The notes under the pieces were generated by a model. The model had not been told where the DNA came from and made no database searches. It was given only the letters and a program-made list of their open reading frames with translations. The position numbers were made by a program, and so were the translations under genes. From positions 15,219,135 through 15,283,134 of the forward strand of contig NC_135255.1 in the NCBI RefSeq assembly GCF_964204865.1: 64,000 nt of DNA, written 5' to 3'. Below, piece after piece: positions 32,189 through 43,600 of the stretch (positions are counted from its first letter, which is position 1; the number at the start of each line of letters is the position of its first letter). This DNA comes from Styela clava. Lineage: Eukaryota > Chordata > Ascidiacea > Stolidobranchia > Styelidae.

Positions 32189-32303
32189 CACCAATTCTGA
32201 ACATCCGGAGCATTGATGTCAGCTTTGCCCAAAGCTGTTCCGTTTTGGTGGGTCATTATTATTATACTACACTCAAGTACAAAAAAATTCATATGTATCA
32301 CGT

Positions 32304-32476
32304 ATGGTTCACGTTACCGTTGGTCTGTTACCGCTTTCTCCATCAGCAAGTCCATGCATCTGAAAAAAAATGGATAACTATCCGGTTCGGACGAGAGGTC
32401 ATGGTTCGCCATATGATTAAACCATCCTATCGACTTTTTCTTCCTGTGGGATAAATATGTAAGTTTCATCCTATAT
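32304..32476 (+). repeat. tRNA-derived SINE, 5'-truncated
   Basis: GGTTCACGTTACCGTTGGTC, AGCAAGTCCATGCATCTG, GTTCGCCATATGATTAAACC and GGGATAAATATGTAAG match the SINE body. Just before it CATTGATGTCAGCTTTGCCC matches the Ly6-flank duplications near 19,520 and 29,595. Confidence 0.7.
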
Positions 32477-32479
32477 CGC

Positions 32480-34272
32480 ATGATTGCCACCAGGTACAGT
32501 ATATTCATGTCGAAGATAAATATTGTATACACCGGTTGTGCAATATCTATTTTCCGTCCTATACATTGACGATGATTTTGCTTTTTGTCTAGGGTTGAAG
32601 AAAACGAATGTCAGTGGAGGTCTCTACAAAGGCACCTAGTGCGGGACGCTTGCTTGGGGTCCCCAATGAAACGCGCAATGGTCCGAAAGCGAAGGATTGC
32701 GAAGTATCGTTTATTCAAAAAAAAAAAGAACTGGAGTTTATTGCATGGCCTATGGTAATAAAACGCGGGGTAACAAAGTTGGTTATCGAGCAGCGACACC
32801 CAAGGTCGCGATATTATTTTTTTAAGGTGCATCTAGCATCGCTGCAAGACATGTTAGTGTTTTCTGTTTAATACAAATATTCAATTATATAATAGGACTT
32901 GCTATACAGCCTATTATTATAGTATATTCTTTAGACTTATTTATTTGTGCTGTTATACCATCTGCCAGCAATTCAATGATTATAATACTCAATACTGTAC
33001 TCGTAAATTTCCTGCCTTCATTTTGGTAATACAAGCACAAATGTTTTAAACAATATAAAAAAAAATGCTGACACAGAAACATGTGGTTTATATGAAATAC
33101 AAGTATTGCAAATTGTCTTACATTGTGTTTTTCCTGAAGTCAGATAGTGGGCCATTATTCATGTAATGGCAGGCCATGTGTGCTATCAAACATTTGTCCA
33201 TGAACTTACCCGGGCATCATCCCAACAACTGATATCGATTTGAAAACAATTATAAAGTATGTTTAAAGTGATTATCAATTATCATTGGTATGGACATTTC
33301 AAGCTTCGGAATAACGCATAACATGCATGAAATAAAAAATAAACATTTTGAGTAATAGATGTCCAAATTTAGGTGTACAGTTTGCAAAGGTTACTGAACA
33401 ATCGGCCAAAAAAAGTCGCGGTATTTATCAAATAACTATATTATATAGGATCTGAAATATGATTTCCTATTCCAGGCCTTCCAATGGATTTACCAACATT
33501 GATACTCACGTCAACTATGCACATACCGGTATGTCCAAATGCGGAAGTGTTCGCTTCTACCTTTTGATAATCCCATAATACAGTATTATGGCAGAAGTTC
33601 ACATGTTGCAGTTCAGATATTTTGACAACAAGATTTACAAAAGAGCATGGACTAATAGATCAAAGCGACTGATTTTAGTATAGACTGGGAGATCGTGATA
33701 AGATCGAAGTCGTCACCCACTATCAAAATAAACATACCGTAATTACTTAATTTTCAGGCGCATTAGGACCATTCAAATATAATTATCAGTGCGTAAAAAG
33801 TATATATGTATGCTCGAAGACACATTAATTTTCAATTTTTTATTGAAAGTTGCTAAGTACTAGACTGACAAACTGTCAGATGAACTCTCATGCACAAGTT
33901 TAAACTGTTCAATTTCCATAAAGTTTTGTTGTAATAGGGTATTTCAAATAGTCTTAACATCCCTATTATAAATATTTTTTATTTGATTCAAACAAATCTC
34001 TAATGTAATGCCTGATGATATAATACGATATTGTTAAAAGGATTGAATCATAAAAATAAATTGTTGTAAAAACGGGCTATAATTTAATGTTTGCGAATTA
34101 AAAATGCTGGAAGCCCTTGACGGGTTAACGTATACCGGCAATAGACTCTACCATCATGCCATGCCAATGTTGGTCAATATAAATACCATGAGGCTTAACA
34201 GAAATATGCAATGGCAAAAGATTCCACGTAATGAACAACTCACAATTTTTTGCTGTTTTATTTGCTCAAGAT
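32480..34272. other. Intergenic AT-rich DNA, no gene recognised
   Basis: Around 32,600 AATGTCAGTGGAGGTCTCTA resembles 29,930 and 20,650, a further remnant of the duplicated flank. The rest shows no coding pattern, RNA gene or clear repeat. Confidence 0.5.
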
Positions 34273-34622
34273 TTCGGCGGTGTGGCTCAACGGGCTAAGC
34301 GTTAGGAATACGCTCGCCACCGCACCTCTAATTACTCTGCGTGGGTTCGCAGGTTCGAATCCCATGCAGGGATGGTTATGTGCGAGAGGATTGCTGCTGG
34401 ACTCCTCGGCGTCGTTTAGTGGTTCACGTAACCGCTGGTCAGTTACGGCTTCCTCCACCACCAAGTCCATGCTTCCGAAAACAAACAATACAGTATAACT
34501 AATCCCATACCCGACTTGGAATGGTAACCGGACAAGAGGCCGTGGTTCGTCATATGGATAAGCCGTCTTATCGGCTTTCTTCTCCCCCGGGATGAATATG
34601 TAAATCCTATCCTGTCCTATCC
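34273..34622 (+). repeat. tRNA-derived SINE, full-length reference copy
   Basis: The head GTGTGGCTCAACGGGCTAAG is an A-box-like stretch and GCAGGTTCGAATCCCATGC a B-box, as in tRNA-derived RNA polymerase III promoters. The body contains TAACCGCTGGTCAGTTACGG and ATGGTAACCGGAC, then CCCCCGGGATGAATATGTAA, and it ends in a short TCCTATCC-type tail. About eight other copies occur in the window. The head does not fold as an intact tRNA and has an extended D-arm to T-arm spacing, so it is not a tRNA gene. Confidence 0.85.
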
Positions 34623-35574
34623 TAATTTAGAACCCCAAAAATTTATTTATATACTCAGGCTATGCTAAATCGGTGCATAGAAGTTTTTTATTCATCTCCT
34701 CTCCAAGGTATTCAAATTTCAGAAGAATATGTTCCGCAATATCGTTATTCTTTCAATAAAATATGATTTTAATATTGCCATAAATCATTAAAAAACCTCA
34801 CAGAGAAATGACTTCATATTAGATTTCCTACAGGTTAGGAAGGTCACGTTTTAACCTTAAACTGCATGGCTACTCTGCAGTAAAATACAGGTTCAGTGCT
34901 GGGTAACGTACGGGTACCGCTGCTGTTCCGCGTGGCAACCATTCTAAATTGACAAGCAGTAAGGTAATATCTATTTTATCAACCATATAAATTTGTCAAA
35001 CCCTTTTCGGATCCATCAGAATAAATATGAAAACTCCATTCCGTAGCTCTCTCTTATGATAACGGAAAAGCGCGGCGACAACGCTAGCGCTCTCCATCTC
35101 CGTGGAAAGTCCACAGCATACCTAAACTACTACCGGTACTAGATAGTGTAGGACTATAGGTGACGACGTAAAAGTACCGGTACGGTGCTTGTCATCTTGT
35201 TGTTATTTGAAATATATGGTTGATGCCCTTTCACAGTCCATGCAGTCACTAATTTCAGAAGTTGTTTAAACGAAAAGTCTCAAAGTTGAGTTTAACCTAT
35301 TTGTACTGGTATTGGGTGAGTAAACACGTACCTACCACTTCGACTTCCTCTTTGCAAAACCTTCCATCATATATTTTGTACGTCATCTAAGGTTTCGTTT
35401 TCTCCCCTGATTTCATAATCCAGTAATCAGTTCTTATTTATTTGTTTTTATCTGTCAAATGTATTGTTATGCTGATTATGAAGTCCAAATAAATTTATAC
35501 TTATTCCGTTACGGTACCGGTACCTGGTGTGCGCCCCTGGCTCCTCCATTACGGTACGTCTGTACGTGTTGCAG
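34623..35574. other. 5' flank of alpha-arrestin copy 3
   Basis: No coding sequence. TTTCAGAAGTTGTTTAAAC at 35,260 is shared with the duplicated 5' ends upstream. Many TACCGGTAC/ACGGTACCGG motifs occur, at 34,910-34,925, 35,130-35,185 and 35,510-35,550. TGTTGCAG ends at 35,574, 17 bases before the ATG, and is kept in both broken copies; it may be a splice or spliced-leader acceptor. Confidence 0.5.
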
Positions 35575-35591
35575 AGTTTGACGACTTCATG

Positions 35592-38500
35592 ATGGGGAAA
35601 CTAACTAAGTTCAAAATCCACTTAGTTGATGATAAGGATATATACCATTCGGGAGAAGAAGTCGTCGGTGAGGTGAAAATCAAATTATCAGAGGCAATGC
35701 AAATGAAAGGTAAGAATTAAGGTATATGTTTTGATGCACCCAACCTCTGACTAACGATATTGCATAGTACAGGAGTTGGGTGCTGGCGTGCTGCATTCCC
35801 TCTTCCTCAGCATTTGCTGAATTGACAAAACTCGTGTCACTTTTTCACTTATTGCTGTATTGACTTACGGTATGTTTTTATATCAGTACCGGTACCGGTA
35901 TATTGCCGGATTGCAGTAGGGCTGTACCGTATACCGGTACTGCATTTCTTGTTGAAATGTAGGATAAGCCTATATATCTATTCTGAATAAAATATGGGAT
36001 CCCTTGTAGAAAGCCCCCACCAAAATAATTATCCCCAACTTCGCTCAAAATAAATAAATTAGTAATTATCCAGTTAGACTCAGGAATACCACAGATTGCA
36101 CTGGAAATTCAACTTTTCAAATCATTCCAGCATTCTGAAGCCTAACCCTGTAACCCTAACTGGATAAATAGTAATTTTTATTTTAAAAATATTGGCAGGT
36201 GTTTTTGCATTACAGCATTAATGGCGGGGCTGTGAGGGATTTTTATAAAATATGTAAAAATGACAAATATATCTTCTATAACTTGCTTTATAAACTGTTA
36301 ACTGAATAATCTAATGTACATCAGTCACTATAAAATCAGAATATTCAAATCTAACAAATCGGATACAGTATTGGCCATTGCCCATTGGTATACCTGATAA
36401 AATTATATGTATAATAGATTTTTTCGTATCAAAAGATATTATTGCAGTATTGCAAATTCTACAATATTAAACATAATTAATAATAATTTATCTAGGGGTG
36501 AGGCTAACTTTCAGCGGAAAAGCCCACGTGGATTGGGAAGAGGGAAGTGATGATAGTAAAAGCTCTTACTGGGCAACTCAAAACCTCTTTTATAAAGAAA
36601 TATATGTTTATGGACGAGGTAAAATCTGTTATTCAGATTCTCAACATAGTTGATTTAGAGTTGTGTGGAGCCACTAGAATTCATTCAATTGTGGTGAGTT
36701 TGAGAACTGACTGACTGAAGCAGAGCGCTGAGGTGCCTTTCTATATCTGTTTTGTATATTGCTGCATGACTATGCATTTGTTTATAGTATAGGGTTTAAA
36801 TATTTATCCCGGGGGAGAGAAAAGCCGATAAGACGACTTAACCATATGGCGAACCATGTCCTCTCGTCCGGTTACCATTCCATGTCGGGTATGGGATTAG
36901 TTAATTATTTATTTTCGGAAGCATAGACTTGATGGTGGAGGAAGCCGTAACTGACCAGCGGTTATGTGAACCACCCTACGGCGACGAGGTGTCCAGCAAT
37001 CCTCTCGCACATAACTATTCCAGCATGGGATTCGAACCTGCGATCTCACGCAGAGTATTCAGAGGTGCGGTGGCGAGCGTATTCCTAACGCTAAGCAAGA
37101 TGAGCCACACTGCAGCACTGCCACTAAGGCAGTGATTCCCAAACTGTCAAGTTACTTTCTGTCTTTTGTTTAGAACTTCTCATAATAATATTCATAAATA
37201 AATAAAACTTCACCTTTGCTGGGTGTAACATTTGATTGCTTATAGCTTTCCCAACAATACTATCTCATAACAGAATGAACATTTTATGCGTGCTTTTAAC
37301 AGTTATAAACTGGTTAGTTACTCAGACTGTCAATCCTGTGTATTCAGTGTTTTTTTCCAAATACCTTATATATAGACATATAGTTCAACATTTTTCTCTT
37401 TTACCATGTTCTGCCTGTAACTTTTTTATCGCTGCCGCTGGCGTATTGGTTTTTTATGTCTTCCTTCACCCTGAAATACGAGTTTTCTTTATGCGGCCTG
37501 TATGGTTGTTTTTTATGTCCCTTTCAATTGACTGAGATCTAGGGCTCAACAAGAAAGGAAATGGTTACCGTTTTGTCAATGTATTTGCTCCCATGTTCTT
37601 TTTAGTTGATGCATTATTTTGTACATTCAGGAAGCTCTGATGCCAATGATACTGTTGAACTTTCACCTGGATCACATACATTCAGCTTTAACTTCACACT
37701 TCCTCATGCACTGCCATCATCTTATGAAGGTTTCCATTATTATTAGTAATATATCTTCAATTATCAAATTTTTTCTGTACTCTTAACAGAGATTATTACT
37801 TATCGATTTCAATCGGTAAGTATGTTGATAGGTATTTGTCTGTCTGTTTGTTTGTCTGTTAGATGCACGCGATATCTCACGAAAGCGAGATTGAATCTGT
37901 TCTTGATTTTGCATGTGCATTCATCATATGTCGTACCAAAAGCCTATTGATTTTGGATAAATTATGTCCTATAATTAGCGAGGTATTAATTATTTAGTGA
38001 TGGGACACAAGGTGTCACTATGGAGTAAAAGTGCTGTTTAAGGGGATCCCCTAACTTTCGATCGATAAGTCTTCGGTCTCTGACCGATATTCTCATTTGA
38101 TTCTTGGTTTGTCTTTTCTATATGGCCCAGACTCATGGCTGTTTTTACTTAACCAAACTGTATGACTGTCAACTAATACTGTTCATTGCCACCTGAATGT
38201 GCAGATTTTCATTTTTTTTATGGTTATTCACATAGAGCGGTTGAAAATTGATTTTAAAGACATAAAAAACTTAATGTATGTAGTACGTCACTTATTCCAA
38301 TTAAATTTACTCTGATTACAGATTTTGGTTGTTTCATAAGATATTTTATCAAAGCATCAATAGTCAAGCCATGGAAATTTGATCACAATACAAAGAAAGT
38401 TTTCACTGTTCTGGATACCTTGGACCTCAACACAATTCCAACAGCCCTGGTACGGTAATTTTCTTTTAATAATGAACAGCAATTAGTTCGTTTTCATTGT

Positions 38501-41500
38501 TTTTTGATTGATATGATTGATGTATGTTGAGCTAACATGGGCAAACCACGGCCGGCGGGCCAAATCCAGCCTGTTGGGTAATGCAATCTGGCCCGCCTGA
38601 TGCTGCCCCAACCAAACAAACCAAATTTAGATGTGGAATTTGTTGAGATTGCGATTAAATTTAGTTTTGGCACAATGCCTATTGTTTTCCACTATTGCTT
38701 TTGTAACACTGTAAATATTGTTCATAAAATGTACCTTCTTCCATCATACTTACATGGCCTGCCCGTCTAGATGGGCAAAATTTTTGGCCCGCAAATCAAA
38801 ATCTTTGCTCACCCCTGATGTAAAGAAGTAATTGGGGTGTAAAAGATACACTGGGGGCAAGAAATCCGTAGGGGGTGATAGCGTGTTCTTGAAAGGTCAG
38901 ATGTATTACGAAACTTGTTATGTTTATGTGCAAATTGTTTATTAAGCGATAATGATGTAAAAAGTGCTGTAAGTGGGCGACGGGTGTGATTTCATACTAG
39001 ATAGGATAGGACTTACATATTTATCCAGGGGGAGAGGAAAGACGATAGGACAGATTTAATCATATGGTGGACCAAGACCTCTTGTTCGGGTACCAGTCCA
39101 TGTCGGGTATGGGAGGAGTTAGCCAGTGTTATTAGTTTCCAGATGCATGAATTTGATGATGGAGAAGGCAGTAACCGACCAGCAGATATTGATACTTCAC
39201 TCCATAACTGACACCATAATATTTATCCTTATCCATAAGGTGAAGACTCCATCTAACACAACGGCATCTGGTACTATCCATAGCTACATTTGTAATATGT
39301 GGTGGGGTCTTGCTTTGTTGAAAATTCATTGGTGAGAAGGAGGCAAATGGTAAGATTGGGTTATGCAAAAAATTTTGGTTCTATTATATTACATCAGGTA
39401 CCTCCCATAAAAAAAAATTTGAATAAGAATTTGAAACTGTATTAATTCAATGATATAATAACTGTCATAGTTTGCAGGCTTCACCGGGGGATTCTCAGAG
39501 TAAAAGCTTTTGTTGCATGTGCTGTACAAGTGGACCAATCGAACTTGAATTCTATTTGGATCGAACGGGATATGTTCCAGGGGAATTTATAACTATAAAT
39601 GCAAATGTTACAAATTCAAGGTAAGTATTGGGTGTAATGTAACTATACAGTGTTGAATTTATTGATTTTGGAGTCTGGTACATAACGTACATTAAATTTT
39701 TTATGACAGGATTACACAAAGTTAATAGGCCCTTTTATATATACCTAGTTGGAATTAACGATAGAGAGAGAGAGAGATTTTATTTCCACAAACAATGAAA
39801 AACAATATAAAAACAATATCGATAATTTTTATAGAAGTAGAATATTCATTTCTCACATTGTTCTGTGTTGGCCGTTGCAAGAGCGTTGAAGGTCATCAAG
39901 GCTTCTGTCCAATATATCTATATATATATAACTTTGCCGTTAAGTTACGCTATGCCCCAATAGCTGGTGTAGGCAGAATGTGGAGGATTGAAATGGAAAC
40001 AAAGCGCGTATTTTAATAGAATGGAGACGTTTTTTTACAGTATTATTCACCTTTCCATCAGAATTGAACATTTTCCAATTTTATTATACTTTTGGTGTGT
40101 GTATCTCAAAAAATTTTATCATCTCCTTTTTAACGTCAGTGATCGGAATCTTACCAAAACAACAGCGGAACTTTATAAAGACATAACCTATCGTGCACAA
40201 GGACGTGAAAAGAAGGAATTAAAGTTTGTTACGAAGATCACCGGAGATGGTTGCCCTCCTAAAGAAAGTCTTACATGGACAAACAAAAAGATGCAAATTC
40301 CCGCTCTGCCTCCAACTGAGTTGAGACATTGTGACATCATTGATGTAGAATATTTAGTTCAGGTACAATCTAGATTTTCTTAGATGGAGTTTATTAAGTT
40401 CGGAAAAAGAATTGCTTTACTGCTATTTTTATTAAACAGTAAAATGTTATTTTCATTGTTATTATTAAGGTAATTTTCATTTGCTGATTACCCTGCACAG
40501 ATTGAAGGGAAAATTTCATTTTATGCTCAACGGGATTGCCATGCTTCTCAGTTATAGTCATTGGCTTGCTTTAGTACCAATACATCTAGCCAATCCCATA
40601 TTCAAACTGGGCTATACTGGTCTTACGATTAAGGCCCTTTTGTTGCATCCACTTTGTTTTAGGAGAGATAAGTCATTCTGTCCTATTTGAAGCTATACTC
40701 CCTTTTGCAGTTTACAGTTCACACTCCAGCATTCAGTATAAGTCTACGTGGGAAGGCTCCTATTGTCATAGGAACGGTCCCACTCAGACATCTGCCAGAA
40801 TATAGAAGAACAGAATCAGAAACGATTGCAGTAGAATTTTCCAGAACACCTCCACCCTCGTTCTCAACATTACCTGCAAATGACTTGGATGTAACTTATA
40901 ATAATTTTCGTGAGTTTTGCTATTTTCATGAACTTATATTCAACAATTTAATTCAAACTGTATTACATGTAATAATACCAGGTTTGGTCGTGTCGCCCAT
41001 ACCAAAACAATTTTATTGTTCTCACTTTTTTATTGTATTGATGATTGCATTTTTGGTTGACAAAAAAGTAGTAGTAAATCTCCATACAAATAAAGTGAAA
41101 TAAATTAATTAATTACGTTATATACCATGTTCTCGATTTTATGATTTCCCTAGAATATTTCATTGGAAATATTTTTTAAGCAATTGACCACATGTGAGGT
41201 ATTTGTGATTATTTTCTCTAGTACCGAATTTTACGGACCCCAAGACACGCTTCAAATACTTTATTTTCCTTAAAAATAAATCAATCTTATCAATATGCCT
41301 TATGTGTGAATAAAAACCCAATCTAAGCGATTTATTGACAAGTGCATGACAACCTTATAACCTGCCAACTTATGGTCCATAAAATATGGTACTAATGTCC
41401 AATTCAGAATACATTGATATTGATAACCTGAATACACTTTATGAGTTTCTAAATCAATTACCTTTATCTGACAAGACATTATACTATTATCAATATCTTA

Positions 41501-41669
41501 CTTCTTTTTAGCCCCCCCACCGTCATATGTGGCCGCTACACAAGGAAGTACAAATGTTCGTGACAATGATGACAATGAATTTACGATGGGTGAGATGTCG
41601 TATACTCCACACTACACGTATTATGACTGGGGACAAACTGAGTTAACTGTTGATGACAGCAGGCTTTAA
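35592..41669 (+). CDS. Alpha-arrestin (ARRDC2/3/4-like), copy 3, complete
   Basis: Eight coding exons: 35,592-35,709, 36,496-36,618, 37,631-37,729, 38,322-38,449, 39,478-39,620, 40,140-40,362, 40,711-40,909 and 41,512-41,669 (TAA), 396 aa, all phases consistent. Start: MGKLTKFKIHLVDDKDIYHS. The second of two adjacent ATGs was chosen because the broken copy at 20,828 keeps only that one and the exon length then equals copy 2. Arrestin-N is about 5-155, CCMCC at 168-172, arrestin-C about 175-315 (APIVIGTVPLRHLPEY), PPSY at 347-350 and tail motif YTPHYTYYDWGQ. It is clearly more diverged from copies 1 and 2 than they are from each other. Likely a NEDD4-family adaptor for membrane protein ubiquitination. 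Introns hold two SINEs and a hAT-like element. Confidence 0.93.
36790..37120 (-). repeat. tRNA-derived SINE, near full length
   Basis: Minus-strand copy in intron 2 of alpha-arrestin copy 3. TTTATCCCGGGGGAGAG at the left, the head with GGGATTCGAACCTGCGATC and GCCACACTGCAGCACTGCC at the right. Confidence 0.82.
37838..38105. repeat. Probable dispersed repeat with TGTCTGTTTG start
   Basis: TGTCTGTCTGTTTGTTTGTC is followed by GCACGCGATATCTCACGAAA and further non-coding sequence in intron 3 of copy 3. The TCTG/TTTG run followed by a GATATCTC box is common in dispersed repeats of invertebrates. Only one copy was seen here, so the call is weak. Confidence 0.4.
38532..38817. mobile_element. hAT-like non-autonomous element, degraded
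   Basis: A 286-bp element. The left end CTAACATGGGCAAACCACGG is a mutated CAGGGGTGGGCAAAC-type terminus; the right end is TTTGCTCACCCCTG. Flanks ATGTTGAG and ATGTAAAG match at 6 of 8. Inside are GGCCGGCGGGCCAAATCCAG and GGCCCGCAAATC. It lies in intron 4 of alpha-arrestin copy 3. Confidence 0.78.
39000..39182 (-). repeat. tRNA-derived SINE, head-truncated
   Basis: GGATAGGACTTACATATTTA, then CAGTCCATGTCGGGTATGGG and CAGTAACCGACCAGC, in intron 4 of copy 3. Confidence 0.75.
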
Positions 41670-43600
41670 TATTTAGAGAGAAATTTTAAATTTGATTTAG
41701 TGAATTTGTTTTCTCACAAATTTAATAATTTGCTCGTTTGTAAATCATTGAAATTGATGCAATATATGTTTATCACTCAATAATTCATCATTTTATAATT
41801 TTGAAATCTGGTGCTATTTCTACATCATTTGCAATTTTTTTTCATATTTTTCGAACTTGTTATTTTCATATATCTTTAGCATGTATTAATATTGTATCTG
41901 AAAATATCGTGGTTTGTGTGACTATTTTGTAGAGAGAACTAAATTATTTCAATGGACCAAAAATGTTTAGTCATTTATGTGATTTCAAAATAATAACTAT
42001 CAATTTTAAGAAAACGATGGCTACCATATATGCCAATTGAGATAAAATAAGCTTCCACGCTTAAAATAAAGTCTTCTTTTAATAATTTTACAGTACTTTC
42101 TATTATTTAGTGTACTTCAGTAATACTTATTATTATAGGCTACTAGCAAAACAAATGACACAAGAGCAATTTTTTTTATTCAACTAACAAATATATGACC
42201 ATTTTTTTGATATTTTTTCCTAATGATTTTATTATAACTTAGCAATATTTAATATTCTAATCCAGAGTTTTCCAAATGGACAGAACAAGGTGAAAAAGTG
42301 TTGACAATAAACATCCTTTTTTGACACTTTAAAATAGTGAGCCATGGAAATAAATAATAATTGTATCCACAATTTTTTTCTTCAAGTCTTTTATTTGCTC
42401 AACTTCTTGGTAACTGTACGAAAATTTTGATGTATTGTACGAAAATTCTTGCAATAGGCTGCATTTGTAACGGGTAGAAATAGCAAAAAGAAAATTTAGG
42501 TCAATTTTATAAGAGAAAGAGAAGCCACTCCACAAGATGGAAAAGAGAAGCCACTCCACAAGATGGTGCTAGTGGACCATGTGAAATTAGCGTATTGAAT
42601 ATGTTCAAAAACTTCACTACGATCGCTCTGTTTTATCTGCAGTATTACTTGTTCCTTCTGTACATCATTTTACATTTGCTATATCTTCCTCATTACAATT
42701 TCCTCAATCCAACATCATTATGTTGTTTTTATATAAATACTAATTGACAAACCTCGTTAATTTTATCATCTCATGTATTTTAATAATTTCATAATTTTGC
42801 AAATCATATTTCTGGTTTTACATAATTACAACAGGAAATCCCAGACAGTCTTGGGAATAGTAATGTATAATATGATATGATTTTTATGGTGACACCATGA
42901 TAGCAAGACAATTGGTACTATTTTGTAAACTTTTGGTATTTTGTATTTCGTAGAAGTTTAACAGGCATGTTTTGAAACATACTGGATACCACTAGTGCTA
43001 GCCATTATCAGTATATACATATCAGTTTGTATCTGTTTCAATATAATCATTTTTTTTAAATCATTCAATTGTACTTTTACAATACCATGAATCAGGAATT
43101 ATCTCAATTGAATTAGCGTGTGTATTTTTATTATGTATTATTGAAATTTACTTGTCTCTTAGAGATTATATTGAGGGTGTTTTGAAGGGTTTTTCAAATG
43201 ACTTTATGATTGAACAACCTCAAAAAAGATCTTGTGATGATCTTATTTTGGCATTATTATGTTTTTATTATCCCAATTTTTCTTAATTTTAAAGTGCTGT
43301 TCTTTTTTGTTATGAATTTGGCCAAAATTACGTTACATTAGTCGCAGTCTGATATTTGCAGTTTCAACAAAATGATCCGAATGTATTTTAGTATTGGCAA
43401 TTTTATTTCACATATTAATTGATCATATTTAATTGATGTATTTTTAATTTTACATATATATTTTTCTCAATTATATGATAAAACATTTAAATACTACTCT
43501 ACTCTGTTAATATGAGTAGTTGCTGACGGGATTGTCACCGCCGTTGGTACTTGTATCTCTATTGTTGGTACCAATGGTGATCGTCCATGACTTCCAAGAG
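41670..43600. other. 3' flank of alpha-arrestin copy 3 and AT-rich DNA
   Basis: Candidate AATAAA poly(A) signals occur at about 42,065 and 42,305. A 25-26-bp tandem duplication (GAAGCCACTCCACAAGATGG core, 42,515-42,566) is present. No gene is recognised. Confidence 0.5.

Noticed and set aside
34273-34365. tRNA gene
   Set aside because: A- and B-box-like stretches are present, but the segment is the head of a repeat found about nine times. The cloverleaf is not intact and the repeat body follows directly.
37236-37535. 99-aa hydrophobic frame
   Set aside because: It is in intron 2 of arrestin copy 3; a T-rich sequence gives a hydrophobic product by chance.
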